Positions 38,474-46,723 of a DNA stretch of 64,000 nucleotides are shown in pieces. Under the pieces are notes generated by a model. That model did no database searches and was not told where the DNA came from. It was given only the letters and a program-made list of their open reading frames with translations. The DNA is taken from the NCBI GenBank assembly GCA_019637915.1, contig JAHBUV010000001.1, positions 1,582,565-1,646,564 of the forward strand, in the 5' to 3' direction. Both the position numbers and the translations under genes were made by a program. Origin of the DNA: Pseudobdellovibrionaceae bacterium. Lineage in GTDB: Bacteria > Bdellovibrionota > Bdellovibrionia > Bdellovibrionales > Bdellovibrionaceae. Positions within the stretch are counted from its first letter, which is position 1; the number at the start of each line of letters is the position of its first letter.

Positions 38474-39868
38474 ATGTCGAAGTTTTATTCAGATGTTGAG
38501 CGCCCGCTGGCCCGCGTTTTCCTCTTCGTTTTGATGGCTTTCTGGAGCCTCCAGAGCTGGGCCTGGCCGCCGACCTACGGGGCGGAGTTCGAGCTCACCC
38601 GCGTGGGCCTTGGCGTGCATGATTTCAGCTTAGGCCAGGCCACCCAGTCCTTCGAGAGGCAAGAGCAGCTGCGGTTCGTGCAGAAAATGCGCGAACGCTG
38701 CGAGGCCTTGGGCTGCCGGATCACGGAGGTCCGTGGCAAATGGGATCAGGACTTTCGCGTCGAATTTTCCGACGGCTGGTGGTTCAAGGTCAGCTACGAC
38801 CCGGGTTGCGTGGAGATCACCTTCAAGCCCTCCCCCTTGGAGACACTGCGGGAAAAGGCCCGCCTGATCAATGACGCCATTTTTTCCACCGCGAACCAGA
38901 TCGGCCTCGAGGTGAAGCCGAATGAAACCTCCCATTTCAACATGGGAATCCGTTCCGCTTTCGATGACAGCGCCAAGGACTTCGTGCGTTTTTTCGCGGA
39001 CTACGCGAATCATCCCGACCTCGCGCTGGGAAGCCTCGGCCACGACGTCTACAACGCCCCGCCCTTGTCCGTCCTGAACCGCAAACAGCGGGGCGCCCTT
39101 CAGCGCATCATCGACGCCGTGAACGCGGGCGAGATGACCACGATCACCGAGGCGGCGCGCGCCATCCAGAACCAGGTTTACACCGAGTCCTACTACAAGC
39201 CGTGGGGAGGCATTCACCACTACCAGGCCGTCGGTTTGAAGTACGTGAATAAAACGAATCTGCAAGTCAGTGACGCCCCTCTCGAGCTTCGCGCCGTCTG
39301 GATCCAGGAAAGCGCCGAGAAATTCAATCTGGTCTCGGAATTGATCGAGGGCCGGGTCCGCTACCTGAAGACCTTAACCACGCCGATCATTTACACGGCG
39401 CCCGCGCACACGGAATTCTCCAACTCCGAATTGCATTCCCGGTTCCTGATCTACGTCGAAGAGGCCGGCCTTTCGCTCAAGAAATTCCAGGACCTTCTCC
39501 CGACGGTCGTGCGCCAGGCCGAACTCAGCAATTTCGTCCGTCGCGACCTTCCACCCAGGTCGCGCCTGCAGGGCGCCTCCCAGTACATCGACCTGATCCC
39601 CGCCTCGGAGTGGGTGCGGAACCAGATGATCGAGCTGATCAGCCACCCCGACACCCGCGGCTCCTCCGCGGCCCGCGGCCTGGAAGACAAGATCCGCGCC
39701 GCCGCGGCCAAACAGCAGGTCAAGGAAACCCATCCCCGCCTCATCGCCGAGGCCTATCAGCAAACCCTGACCGCCATCCAGGAGAGGATCACGCGCCCGG
39801 CGCCGCTCTTTGCGCCCGAAGTCCCATCCCGGTTTTCGAATGGCGTGCAGTGCCAGGCCGTTTTTTGA
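38474..39868 (+). CDS. Secreted protein with amidoligase/GCS-like sequence features
   Basis: 464 residues with a signal peptide (VFLFVLMAFWSLQSWAW). PPTYGAEFELTRVG, the DPGCVEITFKPSPLE block and TSHFNMGIRSAF resemble in order the GxExE, D-x-x-xE(I/L) and HxN/H elements of amidoligases and glutamate-cysteine-ligase-like enzymes. Export would be unusual for an ATP-dependent ligase, so this may be a non-enzymatic relative. ATG 38474 was chosen because GGAGG lies eight bases upstream (inside an earlier ATG at 38459). It is the last host gene before the island. Confidence 0.5.
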   Translation: MSKFYSDVERPLARVFLFVLMAFWSLQSWAWPPTYGAEFELTRVGLGVHDFSLGQATQSFERQEQLRFVQKMRERCEALGCRITEVRGKWDQDFRVEFSDGWWFKVSYDPGCVEITFKPSPLETLREKARLINDAIFSTANQIGLEVKPNETSHFNMGIRSAFDDSAKDFVRFFADYANHPDLALGSLGHDVYNAPPLSVLNRKQRGALQRIIDAVNAGEMTTITEAARAIQNQVYTESYYKPWGGIHHYQAVGLKYVNKTNLQVSDAPLELRAVWIQESAEKFNLVSELIEGRVRYLKTLTTPIIYTAPAHTEFSNSELHSRFLIYVEEAGLSLKKFQDLLPTVVRQAELSNFVRRDLPPRSRLQGASQYIDLIPASEWVRNQMIELISHPDTRGSSAARGLEDKIRAAAAKQQVKETHPRLIAEAYQQTLTAIQERITRPAPLFAPEVPSRFSNGVQCQAVF

Positions 39869-39916
39869 AATAGGCGTTTTCAAGTGAATTGATTTTTCGA
39901 TTTTCGGATGTCGATC

Positions 39917-39996
39917 ATCGATTTTCGAATTTTTGCGCCAGGGGATTGGCTCGTGCTTTCGCGACTCGCCTGGAAAATGGAGAATCGAAAATCGAG
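39917..39996. repeat. Large imperfect inverted repeat at the island edge
   Basis: TCGATTTTCGA (around 39919-39930) pairs with TCGAAAATCGA (around 39984-39995); inside them CCAGG and CCTGG can also pair. The whole forms an 80-base cruciform-like structure with an AT-rich outer arm. It lies between the last host gene and the likely island end. Confidence 0.5.
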
Positions 39997-39997
39997 G

Positions 39998-40016
39998 AAT
40001 TTTGCTGCGCAAAATT
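39998..40016. other. Perfect hairpin next to the putative left attachment site
   Basis: AATTTTGC-TGC-GCAAAATT, a perfect 8-bp stem touching the tRNA-like repeat at 40017. On the minus strand it would directly follow a tRNA 3' end, the position of a tRNA terminator, so it may be the original terminator of the tRNA gene, displaced by island insertion. Confidence 0.45.
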
Positions 40017-40039
40017 TGGTAGGGAGTGCGGAGGTTGAA
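40017..40039 (-). repeat. Putative left attachment site: degenerate copy of the tRNA 3' end
   Basis: TGGTAGGGAGTGCGGAGGTTGAA matches the 3' end of the tRNA gene at 59876-59898 at 18 of 23 positions, with the first eight identical (TGGTAGGG, the complement of CCCTACCA). Direct repeats of a tRNA 3' end at both ends mark integration by tyrosine recombinases. The imperfect match suggests either a short crossover core or later drift. Confidence 0.5.
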
Positions 40040-40091
40040 ATTCATTAATGATTTCAATGCTCTTTTTCCCGACCGACTACAAATCACTACA

Positions 40092-40634
40092 TTACTTCGT
40101 TAATAGCTCGATTGGTACACCATTTCTAAACTTGGCCACCTCAGCTAGGCGATTTTTCTCTACGATTTCCGCAAATTTCGCAGCATCGACCCCAATTTTT
40201 AATAGACCCTCTTTGCAACGCTGATCGACCCACATGATGGCCTTTAAAAAGGTAGCCTGATCTTCAATCAATTCTTGAACGATGCTTAGCCTGCCGTCTG
40301 GGACTGTGGCTTTCGATTCATTATGATAGAAGTAATCGTGAACTAAGTAATTTCGTCTTTTAAGGGCTTTTTGAAGCAACTCTTCAATGTCGGAATCTAC
40401 GGAGGTTTGCTTTTTCAATTTTCTCAGGAGTTCGCCCAAATTGCTTTTATATAGCTTCGATATTTCTTCGTGATACTTCTCGTAGGGAAGCTTGCCTTTA
40501 TTCTCGAAAGCAAATTCTCCCTGCAAAAAAGCAGCTAAGCCCTTTTCGAACTTCTGTGCCAACCAAACCGCATTACCATATTGTGTGAACATCTCAAAAT
40601 TTTCTGTATTCCCGTTACCTTCAAAATTTCCCAT
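40092..40634 (-). CDS. HEPN-like protein
   Basis: 180 residues, nearly all helical. KRRNYLVHDYFYHN holds R94-N-x3-H99, the R(N/D/H)xxxH signature of HEPN ribonucleases. HEPN proteins often act as RNA-cutting toxins or effectors in defence. No nucleotidyltransferase (MNT) partner is adjacent; the neighbour is the integrase, ten bases away on the same strand. It may instead be a non-toxic HEPN scaffold. The motif is short, so the call is moderate. Confidence 0.55.
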   Translation of the reverse strand: MGNFEGNGNTENFEMFTQYGNAVWLAQKFEKGLAAFLQGEFAFENKGKLPYEKYHEEISKLYKSNLGELLRKLKKQTSVDSDIEELLQKALKRRNYLVHDYFYHNESKATVPDGRLSIVQELIEDQATFLKAIMWVDQRCKEGLLKIGVDAAKFAEIVEKNRLAEVAKFRNGVPIELLTK

Positions 40635-40643
40635 GCCAGACCT

Positions 40644-41738
40644 CTACTTGAAGGATATTAGCTTTCCAGACTCAATGCCATGAGTTTGTAGGCCATCCAA
40701 AACGCTCGTAGCGCCTCTAATATCAATGCCTGCTTTACGCATGTAGATCATCATCGTATCCATGTCTTTCCAGCCTCCCATAGCCATAACCTTGCTCGGA
40801 GCCACGCCCTTACTCAATAAAAGAGTCGCCCAGCTCGCTCTCAAGTCATGAAATCTGATTTCAGGCAGACCTAGTGACTTAAGAAAAAAACGAAGCTCCC
40901 TGGCCTGATCTCCTTTATCCCATTTACTCATGCGCGGGAGAACAAAGTCATTTCCGCCTGATTGAAGTTTTAGGTCCTTCAATAAAGGCAACAAAGGTTT
41001 CGGAATTTCCACGATACGATCATCGCCAGACTTAGTTGATTTGTATCCATCTTTGCTACTCCAGGAACAGTTCACTAGAATCTGACGTTTATCGAGACTA
41101 ACTTTGTCCCAAGTGAGCGCATATAGCTCGCCATTTCTCATGCCCGTATATAAAGCCGCTGCATAATGTGGGTACCAATGCCAATCGAGTTCTTGAGATC
41201 GTCGCAGAAGCAATAAGATCTGCTCTTCATTAAGAACTGATTTGATCTTGTCGTTGACCTTGAACTTGATCAAAGGCGTCGGGTTCCGCAGAATAATTCC
41301 CTCTTCGACCGCGTACTGCAAAACACCTTTGATACATTTCACGAAGAACTTTTTATGAGCTTCAGCATTGCTACCGAGGCGATCACTCAAAATCTTGTGA
41401 ATGTCTTGAGTCGTGATTTGATCGACGCGCTTATTCTCCCACAATGGCAGAGTATGGTGCCGAAGGACCTTTTCACGATTATAGATCGTGCTTTTCATTA
41501 TCTCATTCTGCTCATCTACTTTCTTGAAATAAGCCGATACCAAATCTGGCCAGCTTGGAACGATTTTTTGATGAAAATAGTTACTCATTTGAATAACGAG
41601 TTCTTTTTCCACCTTCATCGCTTCGGCTTTAGATTTCAGACCTATACGCTTGTAGTTCTTTGGCACCCGAGTAATCGGATGCCTTTTGCTGTAATAGGCC
41701 GTCCACGTCTTTGTTTTTTCGTCGAATTTAATTCCCAT
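40644..41738 (-). CDS. int: Tyrosine-type phage integrase
   Basis: 364 residues. An N-terminal arm-binding beta domain (1-40: FDEKTKTWTAYYSKRHP) and a core-binding SAM-like domain (60-155) are followed by the catalytic domain with Arg201 (YTGMRNGEL), His297-x-x-Arg300 (FHDLRASW), Trp323 in the second His position and nucleophile Tyr332 (MMIYMRKAG). It should integrate and excise the island at the tRNA. Its start overlaps the Xis-like gene by 11 bases. Confidence 0.95.
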   Translation of the reverse strand: MGIKFDEKTKTWTAYYSKRHPITRVPKNYKRIGLKSKAEAMKVEKELVIQMSNYFHQKIVPSWPDLVSAYFKKVDEQNEIMKSTIYNREKVLRHHTLPLWENKRVDQITTQDIHKILSDRLGSNAEAHKKFFVKCIKGVLQYAVEEGIILRNPTPLIKFKVNDKIKSVLNEEQILLLLRRSQELDWHWYPHYAAALYTGMRNGELYALTWDKVSLDKRQILVNCSWSSKDGYKSTKSGDDRIVEIPKPLLPLLKDLKLQSGGNDFVLPRMSKWDKGDQARELRFFLKSLGLPEIRFHDLRASWATLLLSKGVAPSKVMAMGGWKDMDTMMIYMRKAGIDIRGATSVLDGLQTHGIESGKLISFK

Positions 41739-41979
41739 TGAAACCTCCTCTTCGGTTAGACAGAAGAAGTCGCAACAGGTCAGATTTTAAATATCGATTT
41801 CGTCGTTGAAACTTATAGTAAGGGACTTTGCCATTACTAGATAAATTCAACAGTGAAGCTTTTGGAATTTTCAAATATTCCGCAGCTTCTTCAGTTGTCA
41901 TCCACTCTTCAGTTTTCAAAGAACAATCCTGATTGTCCTGGCTTATATCTAATTTTTGCGCACTACGGAAGTCTTTCAC
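41728..41979 (-). CDS. Excisionase-like helix-turn-helix protein
   Basis: 83 residues. EEWMTTEEAAEYLKIPKASL followed by KVPYYKFQRRNRYLKSDLL is the MerR-like winged helix of HTH_17/Xis proteins. Its position directly before and overlapping the integrase gene supports a recombination directionality factor, which turns the integrase towards excision. Alternatively it is a small regulator. Confidence 0.78.
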   Translation of the reverse strand: MKDFRSAQKLDISQDNQDCSLKTEEWMTTEEAAEYLKIPKASLLNLSSNGKVPYYKFQRRNRYLKSDLLRLLLSNRRGGFNGN

Positions 41980-41981
41980 TA

Positions 41982-43511
41982 CTAACCTCCGTTTTCTTCA
42001 GACGGCACGTCGGAAACGTCGCAAATGTCGGAATTATGGGGCAGCGTTTGTTGAACCATCGACGTTTCGACATTTGCGATTTCTGATTCTGAAGTTTTTG
42101 AGATTCGGTAAATTCGTTCGCGAGATCGCTTGAACTCAATCTGCATCCCGCATTGTTCAAGATTCGTTTGAACCGAATTGAACTGCCTCCCAAAGCTGTA
42201 AGCATTTTCTGGAAGGTCACGTGGATTCACCCCAGCCTCAAAGGCAATTCCATTTAGCTTGTTCAATATCGACGTGGGGGTCCCTTCGAGAACCTCATTG
42301 TCTCCCATGTAGTATTTGATGGCTCTACCTAGGGGTGAGGCTAAGAGGGACTCCTCCGTCAATTCATTCTGATTTCGCTGATAGGAATCCATGAACTCAT
42401 TTTTAGAATGTCCAAGAGCTTCTGCAAACGCCGCGCCCCATTTGGTAAAATCCGCCAAGCGATATAATTTCGTTAGCTGAATCTCGGGATAAAGGGCCAT
42501 CGCCTTGCTCACCAAGGTGAAACATTCACCCAGAATGAATGGCAGTTGCTTATCAAACTCCTCGCGCAAGGTCTTTTCATCTAATCTCAATTCTGAGGGT
42601 ATTCTCTGAAGATTAACTGTAATACATCTGTCCAATAGATCAGGACGCGAAGCCGGAATATTTATTCCGTTCATCATGACAACATTCTGCAACTGATTGA
42701 TTACTTCATCTTCGTCTGAGAAAAGCTTTCTTCTTACGCGACCACTTCCCGTAATGATCTTGCAAAGTAGATCGGACATTCTTGGCGAAACTATCGAAAG
42801 ATTGTCTAGAGGCAAAACGTGCCTGTGCGAGGCATTTAGCAGAAGCTGGCTTTCATCTTCTGTTTGCGCATCTTCGTTAAGCGATGGGTCAATCAACTTA
42901 AGAAGAGCTTTCATTGTTGAAGACTTAGCCGCTCCCTGATTTCCATGCAAAACAAGTGCGGGGTGGGGAATGCCAGGTATAAATGCAGCCAGCACCCAAC
43001 ATGCAAATAGCAGCTTTTGTTCTGGTGCAATGAAGAAGAAGCTGTGTAAATCCCAGTAGCTTCCTCCAACTTTTGGGGTTACCTGAGCCTTTCCTTGCGA
43101 GTAGCGCTTAAAAATGTTCGGAGGATTTGTAATAATCTTCCAGCCCTCGGGTGAGATCCGAACAACAGATCGACCTAGGTCATACCAAATACATCCATCG
43201 TGATTCGCCACTCTGCTATTTAGCTCACAAGAGTCACCCCTAAAAATTGCATTCGCATTGAGAGTCTGCTGAATTTGCTTAGTGGTGGACTCGCTTAGTG
43301 AGGCTTCAAATTTTGTCCATGCAATTTCCTGAATGAAAGCTGATGAACCGCTTATGGGAAAAATATCCACCCCATCCTCATACTGGATACGAATAAATCC
43401 TGTAGTCCTTCGATGATTAATCAAAGAAATATTCTTCTGTGAAAGGATTTGATCGATGACTTTTTTTGCAAGATTGCTTTTGGTTTGTCGTTGCTTTTCA
43501 ATTCTCTCCAT
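41982..43511 (-). CDS. P-loop ATPase, helicase-like replication protein of the island
   Basis: 509 residues. VLHGNQGAAKSSTMKALL (Walker A, 190-197) is followed by a Walker B-like HRHVLPLDNLS, then VVMMNGINIPASRPDLLDRC (sensor region). This resembles the helicase half of phage and plasmid primase-helicases; no primase domain was seen in the first 150 residues. It may unwind the island's origin or act as a DNA-dependent switch. It ends three bases from the Xis-like gene on the same strand. Confidence 0.7.
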   Translation of the reverse strand: MERIEKQRQTKSNLAKKVIDQILSQKNISLINHRRTTGFIRIQYEDGVDIFPISGSSAFIQEIAWTKFEASLSESTTKQIQQTLNANAIFRGDSCELNSRVANHDGCIWYDLGRSVVRISPEGWKIITNPPNIFKRYSQGKAQVTPKVGGSYWDLHSFFFIAPEQKLLFACWVLAAFIPGIPHPALVLHGNQGAAKSSTMKALLKLIDPSLNEDAQTEDESQLLLNASHRHVLPLDNLSIVSPRMSDLLCKIITGSGRVRRKLFSDEDEVINQLQNVVMMNGINIPASRPDLLDRCITVNLQRIPSELRLDEKTLREEFDKQLPFILGECFTLVSKAMALYPEIQLTKLYRLADFTKWGAAFAEALGHSKNEFMDSYQRNQNELTEESLLASPLGRAIKYYMGDNEVLEGTPTSILNKLNGIAFEAGVNPRDLPENAYSFGRQFNSVQTNLEQCGMQIEFKRSRERIYRISKTSESEIANVETSMVQQTLPHNSDICDVSDVPSEENGG

Positions 43512-43534
43512 AGAGTTCCATCCCCCCTGATTCC

Positions 43535-43786
43535 TTACTTGGAATCCTCAGCTATGATCAATTCTTCAGAAATATTCAGAAATTGTTCACAGGCTCCGAT
43601 TGCCGATTCCAGCCCAGTGAAATCGGCTTTCAAATCGTAGTTTGTCTTTTCGCGAATTTTGCGCTGGTATCCACGGAAAACCTTGAACTGCATACGCATC
43701 ATTGCGTGCTCCATAAGGAGCAACATCGTTTCAACTTTCATCGCGCACCTCAGTGAACTTTCATAGAACTGGGATTCCCGTTCCAA
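43535..43786 (-). CDS. Small helical protein of the island
   Basis: 83 residues, helical and charged, with no recognised domain. It overlaps the previous gene (43750-43998) and is 23 bases from the helicase-like gene, all in one minus-strand series that begins at the Cro-like gene. It may belong to the replication or regulation block of the element. Confidence 0.55.
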   Translation of the reverse strand: MERESQFYESSLRCAMKVETMLLLMEHAMMRMQFKVFRGYQRKIREKTNYDLKADFTGLESAIGACEQFLNISEELIIAEDSK

Positions 43787-43998
43787 AGAAGATTGATCTG
43801 AATTACGCTAAGCAGTTGGTTGTATCCCGCAAGATTGTTCACATAGTCTTTAAAGGCCACAGAATCTGGGTCCATCTTTAGTAGCGGCGCTAAAGTGCTC
43901 TGCATGTTCAATGCTCGCTCTTCAATAATGCTTAATAGAATTATTCCAAGTTCGACATTTTTACCGAGAGTCGTTTTTTGATGCGGGGTCAATTTCAT
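43750..43998 (-). CDS. Small helical protein of the island
   Basis: 82 residues, starting MKLTPHQKTTLGKNVELGIILLSIIEERAL. It overlaps the Cro-like gene by four bases (ATGA) and the following gene by 37 bases. No domain was recognised; the coupled spacing indicates a real gene. Confidence 0.55.
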   Translation of the reverse strand: MKLTPHQKTTLGKNVELGIILLSIIEERALNMQSTLAPLLKMDPDSVAFKDYVNNLAGYNQLLSVIQINLLWNGNPSSMKVH

Positions 43999-44195
43999 TT
44001 ATGACCTCCAGACTTCGATTTTTTCAAAACTTCGACGTCACAATTCAGTATCTCGGCGACCTTCTGAATATGCTTGAGGGGAATGGGAAATCCCCAATTC
44101 ACCCACTTTGAAATCGATGCATCTGAAACTCCGAGTTCAGATGCCAACTGGATTTGGGATATGCCTTTTTGTTCAATTAATTTTTTTATATTCAC
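43995..44195 (-). CDS. Cro/C1-type repressor
   Basis: 66 residues. GISQIQLASELGVSDASISKW (partly quoted; about 13-33) is a clear helix-turn-helix. GTG 44195 was chosen because AGGAGG lies six bases upstream; a longer frame begins further up but crosses the operator region. It heads the minus-strand block of small proteins, helicase, Xis and integrase, so it is likely the switch gene of the element. Confidence 0.75.
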   Translation of the reverse strand: MNIKKLIEQKGISQIQLASELGVSDASISKWVNWGFPIPLKHIQKVAEILNCDVEVLKKSKSGGHK

Positions 44196-44206
44196 TACTG
44201 ACCTCC

Positions 44207-44230
44207 TTGTTGAAACAACAGAATCAACAA
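44207..44230. promoter_or_regulatory. Candidate repressor operator
   Basis: TTGTTGA-N10-TCAACAA is a perfect 7-bp inverted repeat, with a second nested one (GTTG-AAA-CAAC). It lies right at the ribosome binding site and upstream of the Cro-like start, the place for autoregulation. Confidence 0.55.
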
Positions 44231-44319
44231 TAAGATCGAAGTCAGTAGATTGGCCAAATGAGTGGGGACAGGGAACTAACGAATTTTTATTAGAGATAAA
44301 GTCTAACAATATTAGTCAC

Positions 44320-45327
44320 TTATTCGGTTGGAGGGATCCCCCAACGGTACGAAAGGGCTTTTTCGTCAAATTCAGACACAATACTTTTAATGGAATCTAT
44401 GCCCGTAATTCGCAATTTATAATCAGGATGGAACTTCTCAATCAGAGTCAAAGTTTCACGCAGTATTTTAAAGTCCATTGGCAAAGAGTTTGTTGGTTCA
44501 GTCGATTCGTAGCTCTTCAGGCATCCATAAAAGTAAGTAAAGATTATATCCTTCTGAAATTGAATCCTCGATCTATTATCAACTTGATGAGGGTCGTAAT
44601 TACTGGACTTGAAAATCTCATCGCCTACGTCTGAAAGACGCATACTCGTCAGAGATTTACGATGGGTCATATCTAAGCCAGATGAGTTTGAACTAATGAA
44701 CCGAATGACTAATTTAAAAGAAAGTGGAAAAAAAGGATCCCCAAGCACAGCCTGAGAAACCTTATATCCAATTCTGACAGGATCTTTGCGTTTTCTATTC
44801 CTGCACTCTGCCACAAGTCTAATTCGCTCTTCTCTCAGAGCAACAACTATTTCCTTCTCCCCTGGGGTTGGCAGCCAATTTGTTTTTAATTGTTCAATGT
44901 CAGGAAATAGAAACGATGCAGCCGTTAATGGAGCGTTTGACTTTGCATCACCGAAAGAAAAATGGTTCCTGGCAAGAAACTTAAGGTATTCATCAAGAAT
45001 TAAAACTTTGAAGTCAGCAGAAGTTGTTTTGCTTACCAAAACTTTATTCAAAGTCGTTTCAATACTATTACCAAATGCTTCAAGGTGAGCATCTCTTTGA
45101 GCCGCATAGCTATGTTTGTGATAAGGCTTCTCTGGCATAAAACTGCCATCCTCACTCCGAAAAAGCTCTCGAGTTCCCGCACGTCGAGACAACCTAGCAA
45201 GGGCATCGATCCAATAGAATCGTTTTGGGCCAACTGGCCACCGATGGGATTTTAACTTTTCGATAAGCCACTCAAGCTTGTCGTGCCTTCTTGAAAGCTC
45301 TTCGAAGAATTTATCACCTTCAGCCAT
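44320..45327 (-). CDS. Unknown 335-residue protein of the island
   Basis: No domain was recognised. It is mostly helical, rich in Lys, Arg, Phe and Ser, with no signal or membrane segment. It directly follows an RHH gene (stop and ATG adjacent), so the two are co-expressed. That arrangement (small DNA-binding protein plus larger unknown protein, divergent from a recombinase operon) recalls toxin-antitoxin or accessory modules, but nothing in the sequence supports a specific activity. Confidence 0.6.
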   Translation of the reverse strand: MAEGDKFFEELSRRHDKLEWLIEKLKSHRWPVGPKRFYWIDALARLSRRAGTRELFRSEDGSFMPEKPYHKHSYAAQRDAHLEAFGNSIETTLNKVLVSKTTSADFKVLILDEYLKFLARNHFSFGDAKSNAPLTAASFLFPDIEQLKTNWLPTPGEKEIVVALREERIRLVAECRNRKRKDPVRIGYKVSQAVLGDPFFPLSFKLVIRFISSNSSGLDMTHRKSLTSMRLSDVGDEIFKSSNYDPHQVDNRSRIQFQKDIIFTYFYGCLKSYESTEPTNSLPMDFKILRETLTLIEKFHPDYKLRITGIDSIKSIVSEFDEKALSYRWGIPPTE

Positions 45328-45555
45328 CTATTTCTCCGAAGATAGTCGGCTGGACTTCTCAGCCTTCTTCATATCTTCCGGATAGCTCTTCTTTGCCTTT
45401 TGATACCCCTCAGCCAGCAATGCCTCTATGACCTCAACCTGGGTCATATTCATCACTTTAGCTAGTACTTCTAAGGATTTTTTCGCCTGTTCTGACATCC
45501 GGAAAGAAATAGGATTTGGGCGTTTATTTCGTGCGTCTTTTTTCTTAAGTGCCAT
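45328..45555 (-). CDS. Ribbon-helix-helix DNA-binding protein
   Basis: 75 residues. PNPISFRMSEQAKKSLEVLA followed by MNMTQVEVIEALLAEGYQ gives a beta strand and two helices, the RHH (CopG/Arc) plan. The tail is Lys-rich. It should bind an operator in the 83-base divergent gap towards the serine recombinase, where GTAATTAC (45565-45572) is a palindrome. It is coupled to the 335-residue gene. Confidence 0.7.
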   Translation of the reverse strand: MALKKKDARNKRPNPISFRMSEQAKKSLEVLAKVMNMTQVEVIEALLAEGYQKAKKSYPEDMKKAEKSSRLSSEK

Positions 45556-45600
45556 AAAACAACGGTAATTACTGGCACTACATTTGTATAGCTAATTGTA

Positions 45601-45629
45601 TTGACATATGGCAACATTATTGATACCCT
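45601..45629 (+). promoter_or_regulatory. Candidate promoter of the serine recombinase operon
   Basis: TTGACA (45601-45606), 17 bases, TACCCT (45624-45629). Only nine bases separate the -10 from the ATG at 45639, so transcription would begin close to the start codon and the mRNA would be nearly leaderless. Confidence 0.5.
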
Positions 45630-45638
45630 GCATCGAAC

Positions 45639-46358
45639 ATGAAGAATGTAGTCATTTACGCTCGCGTATCAACATCGCACCATGACCAGAATCCCGAAGT
45701 CCAACTTTCGACACTTCGACGTTTCTGTCGTTCTCGTGAATGGAAAATTGAGTATGAGATCGTCGATCACGGATATACCGGAGGAAACGATAAACGTCCT
45801 GGCCTAAAGCGACTCATGGAATTGGCTAGATGCCGTGAAATCGACGCCATAGTCGTCCTCAAGATGGATCGCCTATTTCGATCTCTCAAACATCTAGTCA
45901 CAGCATTAGACGACTTTTCCGCTCTTGGAATTGAGTTCGTCGCCGTTACCGACAATATCGACTACACGACTCCAAGTGGAAGATTATTCGTTCAAGTTCT
46001 GGGCAGTCTCGCCGAGTTTGAAAAATCGCTGGTGCGGGAAAGAACTCTACTTGGGCTTCAGCATGCGAAAGCTAAGGGAAAAAAACTAGGACGCCCCCGA
46101 ACGGTTAATGACGATATAATTCTGTTGCTCTATCAGGAAGGTCTTTCGCAAAGAGAAATTCAAAAACGCACGGGAGTTTCCAAAGGGACTATCTGGCGAG
46201 CACTCAAGGCGTGCCCCAAAAACCCTTCTGAAACATCGGTAGAAAAGCCTAATGATTTCAATGTGGAAAATTCAGAATTTGAATGCCCCACAAACGAACG
46301 ATTATTGGGCGAATTGAAGTCCGATGAAAAGGACAATATGTCCGGTGATGAGGATTAA
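45639..46358 (+). CDS. Serine recombinase (resolvase/invertase)
   Basis: 239 residues. The catalytic domain has VVIYARVSTSHHD (nucleophile Ser11), DRLFRSLKHLV and GRLFVQVLGSLAEFEKSLVRERT. The C-terminal HTH (GLSQREIQKRTGVSKGTIWRAL, partly quoted) fits small resolvase/invertase enzymes. Length beyond the HTH (about 40 residues) is extra. It heads a three-gene operon with overlapping start and stop codons (TAATG at 46356-46360). Confidence 0.92.
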   Translation: MKNVVIYARVSTSHHDQNPEVQLSTLRRFCRSREWKIEYEIVDHGYTGGNDKRPGLKRLMELARCREIDAIVVLKMDRLFRSLKHLVTALDDFSALGIEFVAVTDNIDYTTPSGRLFVQVLGSLAEFEKSLVRERTLLGLQHAKAKGKKLGRPRTVNDDIILLLYQEGLSQREIQKRTGVSKGTIWRALKACPKNPSETSVEKPNDFNVENSEFECPTNERLLGELKSDEKDNMSGDED

Positions 46359-46723
46359 TGATTAAGAAGTCGGACGTTGTATCAAATGCACAGCTTAAGA
46401 TGCCGATTGTTCATTCGATGAACTTAAAGAAGCAACTTAGATTTTATCTAGATACTCATGACTTAAGCGCGGCTCAATTGGCGCGGAAAGCAAACATACC
46501 CAAACAGTCGCTTTCAGGTTGGCTTGCGGGCAGCAATCCTCGCGACGTAAGACAAGTTAAAAAGGTGGCCGACGCTCTTGGTGTTACCTTGGATAATTTG
46601 ATGTTTGGAAACGGCCAAGATGAAGATACAAAAAAGCATACTGAGTTAAGTGCCTTGTTAGGAGATGAATGGATTGGCGGAGTATTCGAAGTAAAATTTC
46701 GTCGGGTTAAAGGCAAAGCATGA
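46358..46723 (+). CDS. XRE-family regulator
   Basis: 121 residues. LSAAQLARKANIPKQSLSGW (partly quoted) is a helix-turn-helix, followed by VKKVADALGVTLDNLMFG as in XRE proteins. Its ATG overlaps the recombinase stop and its stop overlaps the next start, so it is translated in a chain with them. It may regulate the nuclease gene downstream. Confidence 0.8.
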   Translation: MIKKSDVVSNAQLKMPIVHSMNLKKQLRFYLDTHDLSAAQLARKANIPKQSLSGWLAGSNPRDVRQVKKVADALGVTLDNLMFGNGQDEDTKKHTELSALLGDEWIGGVFEVKFRRVKGKA

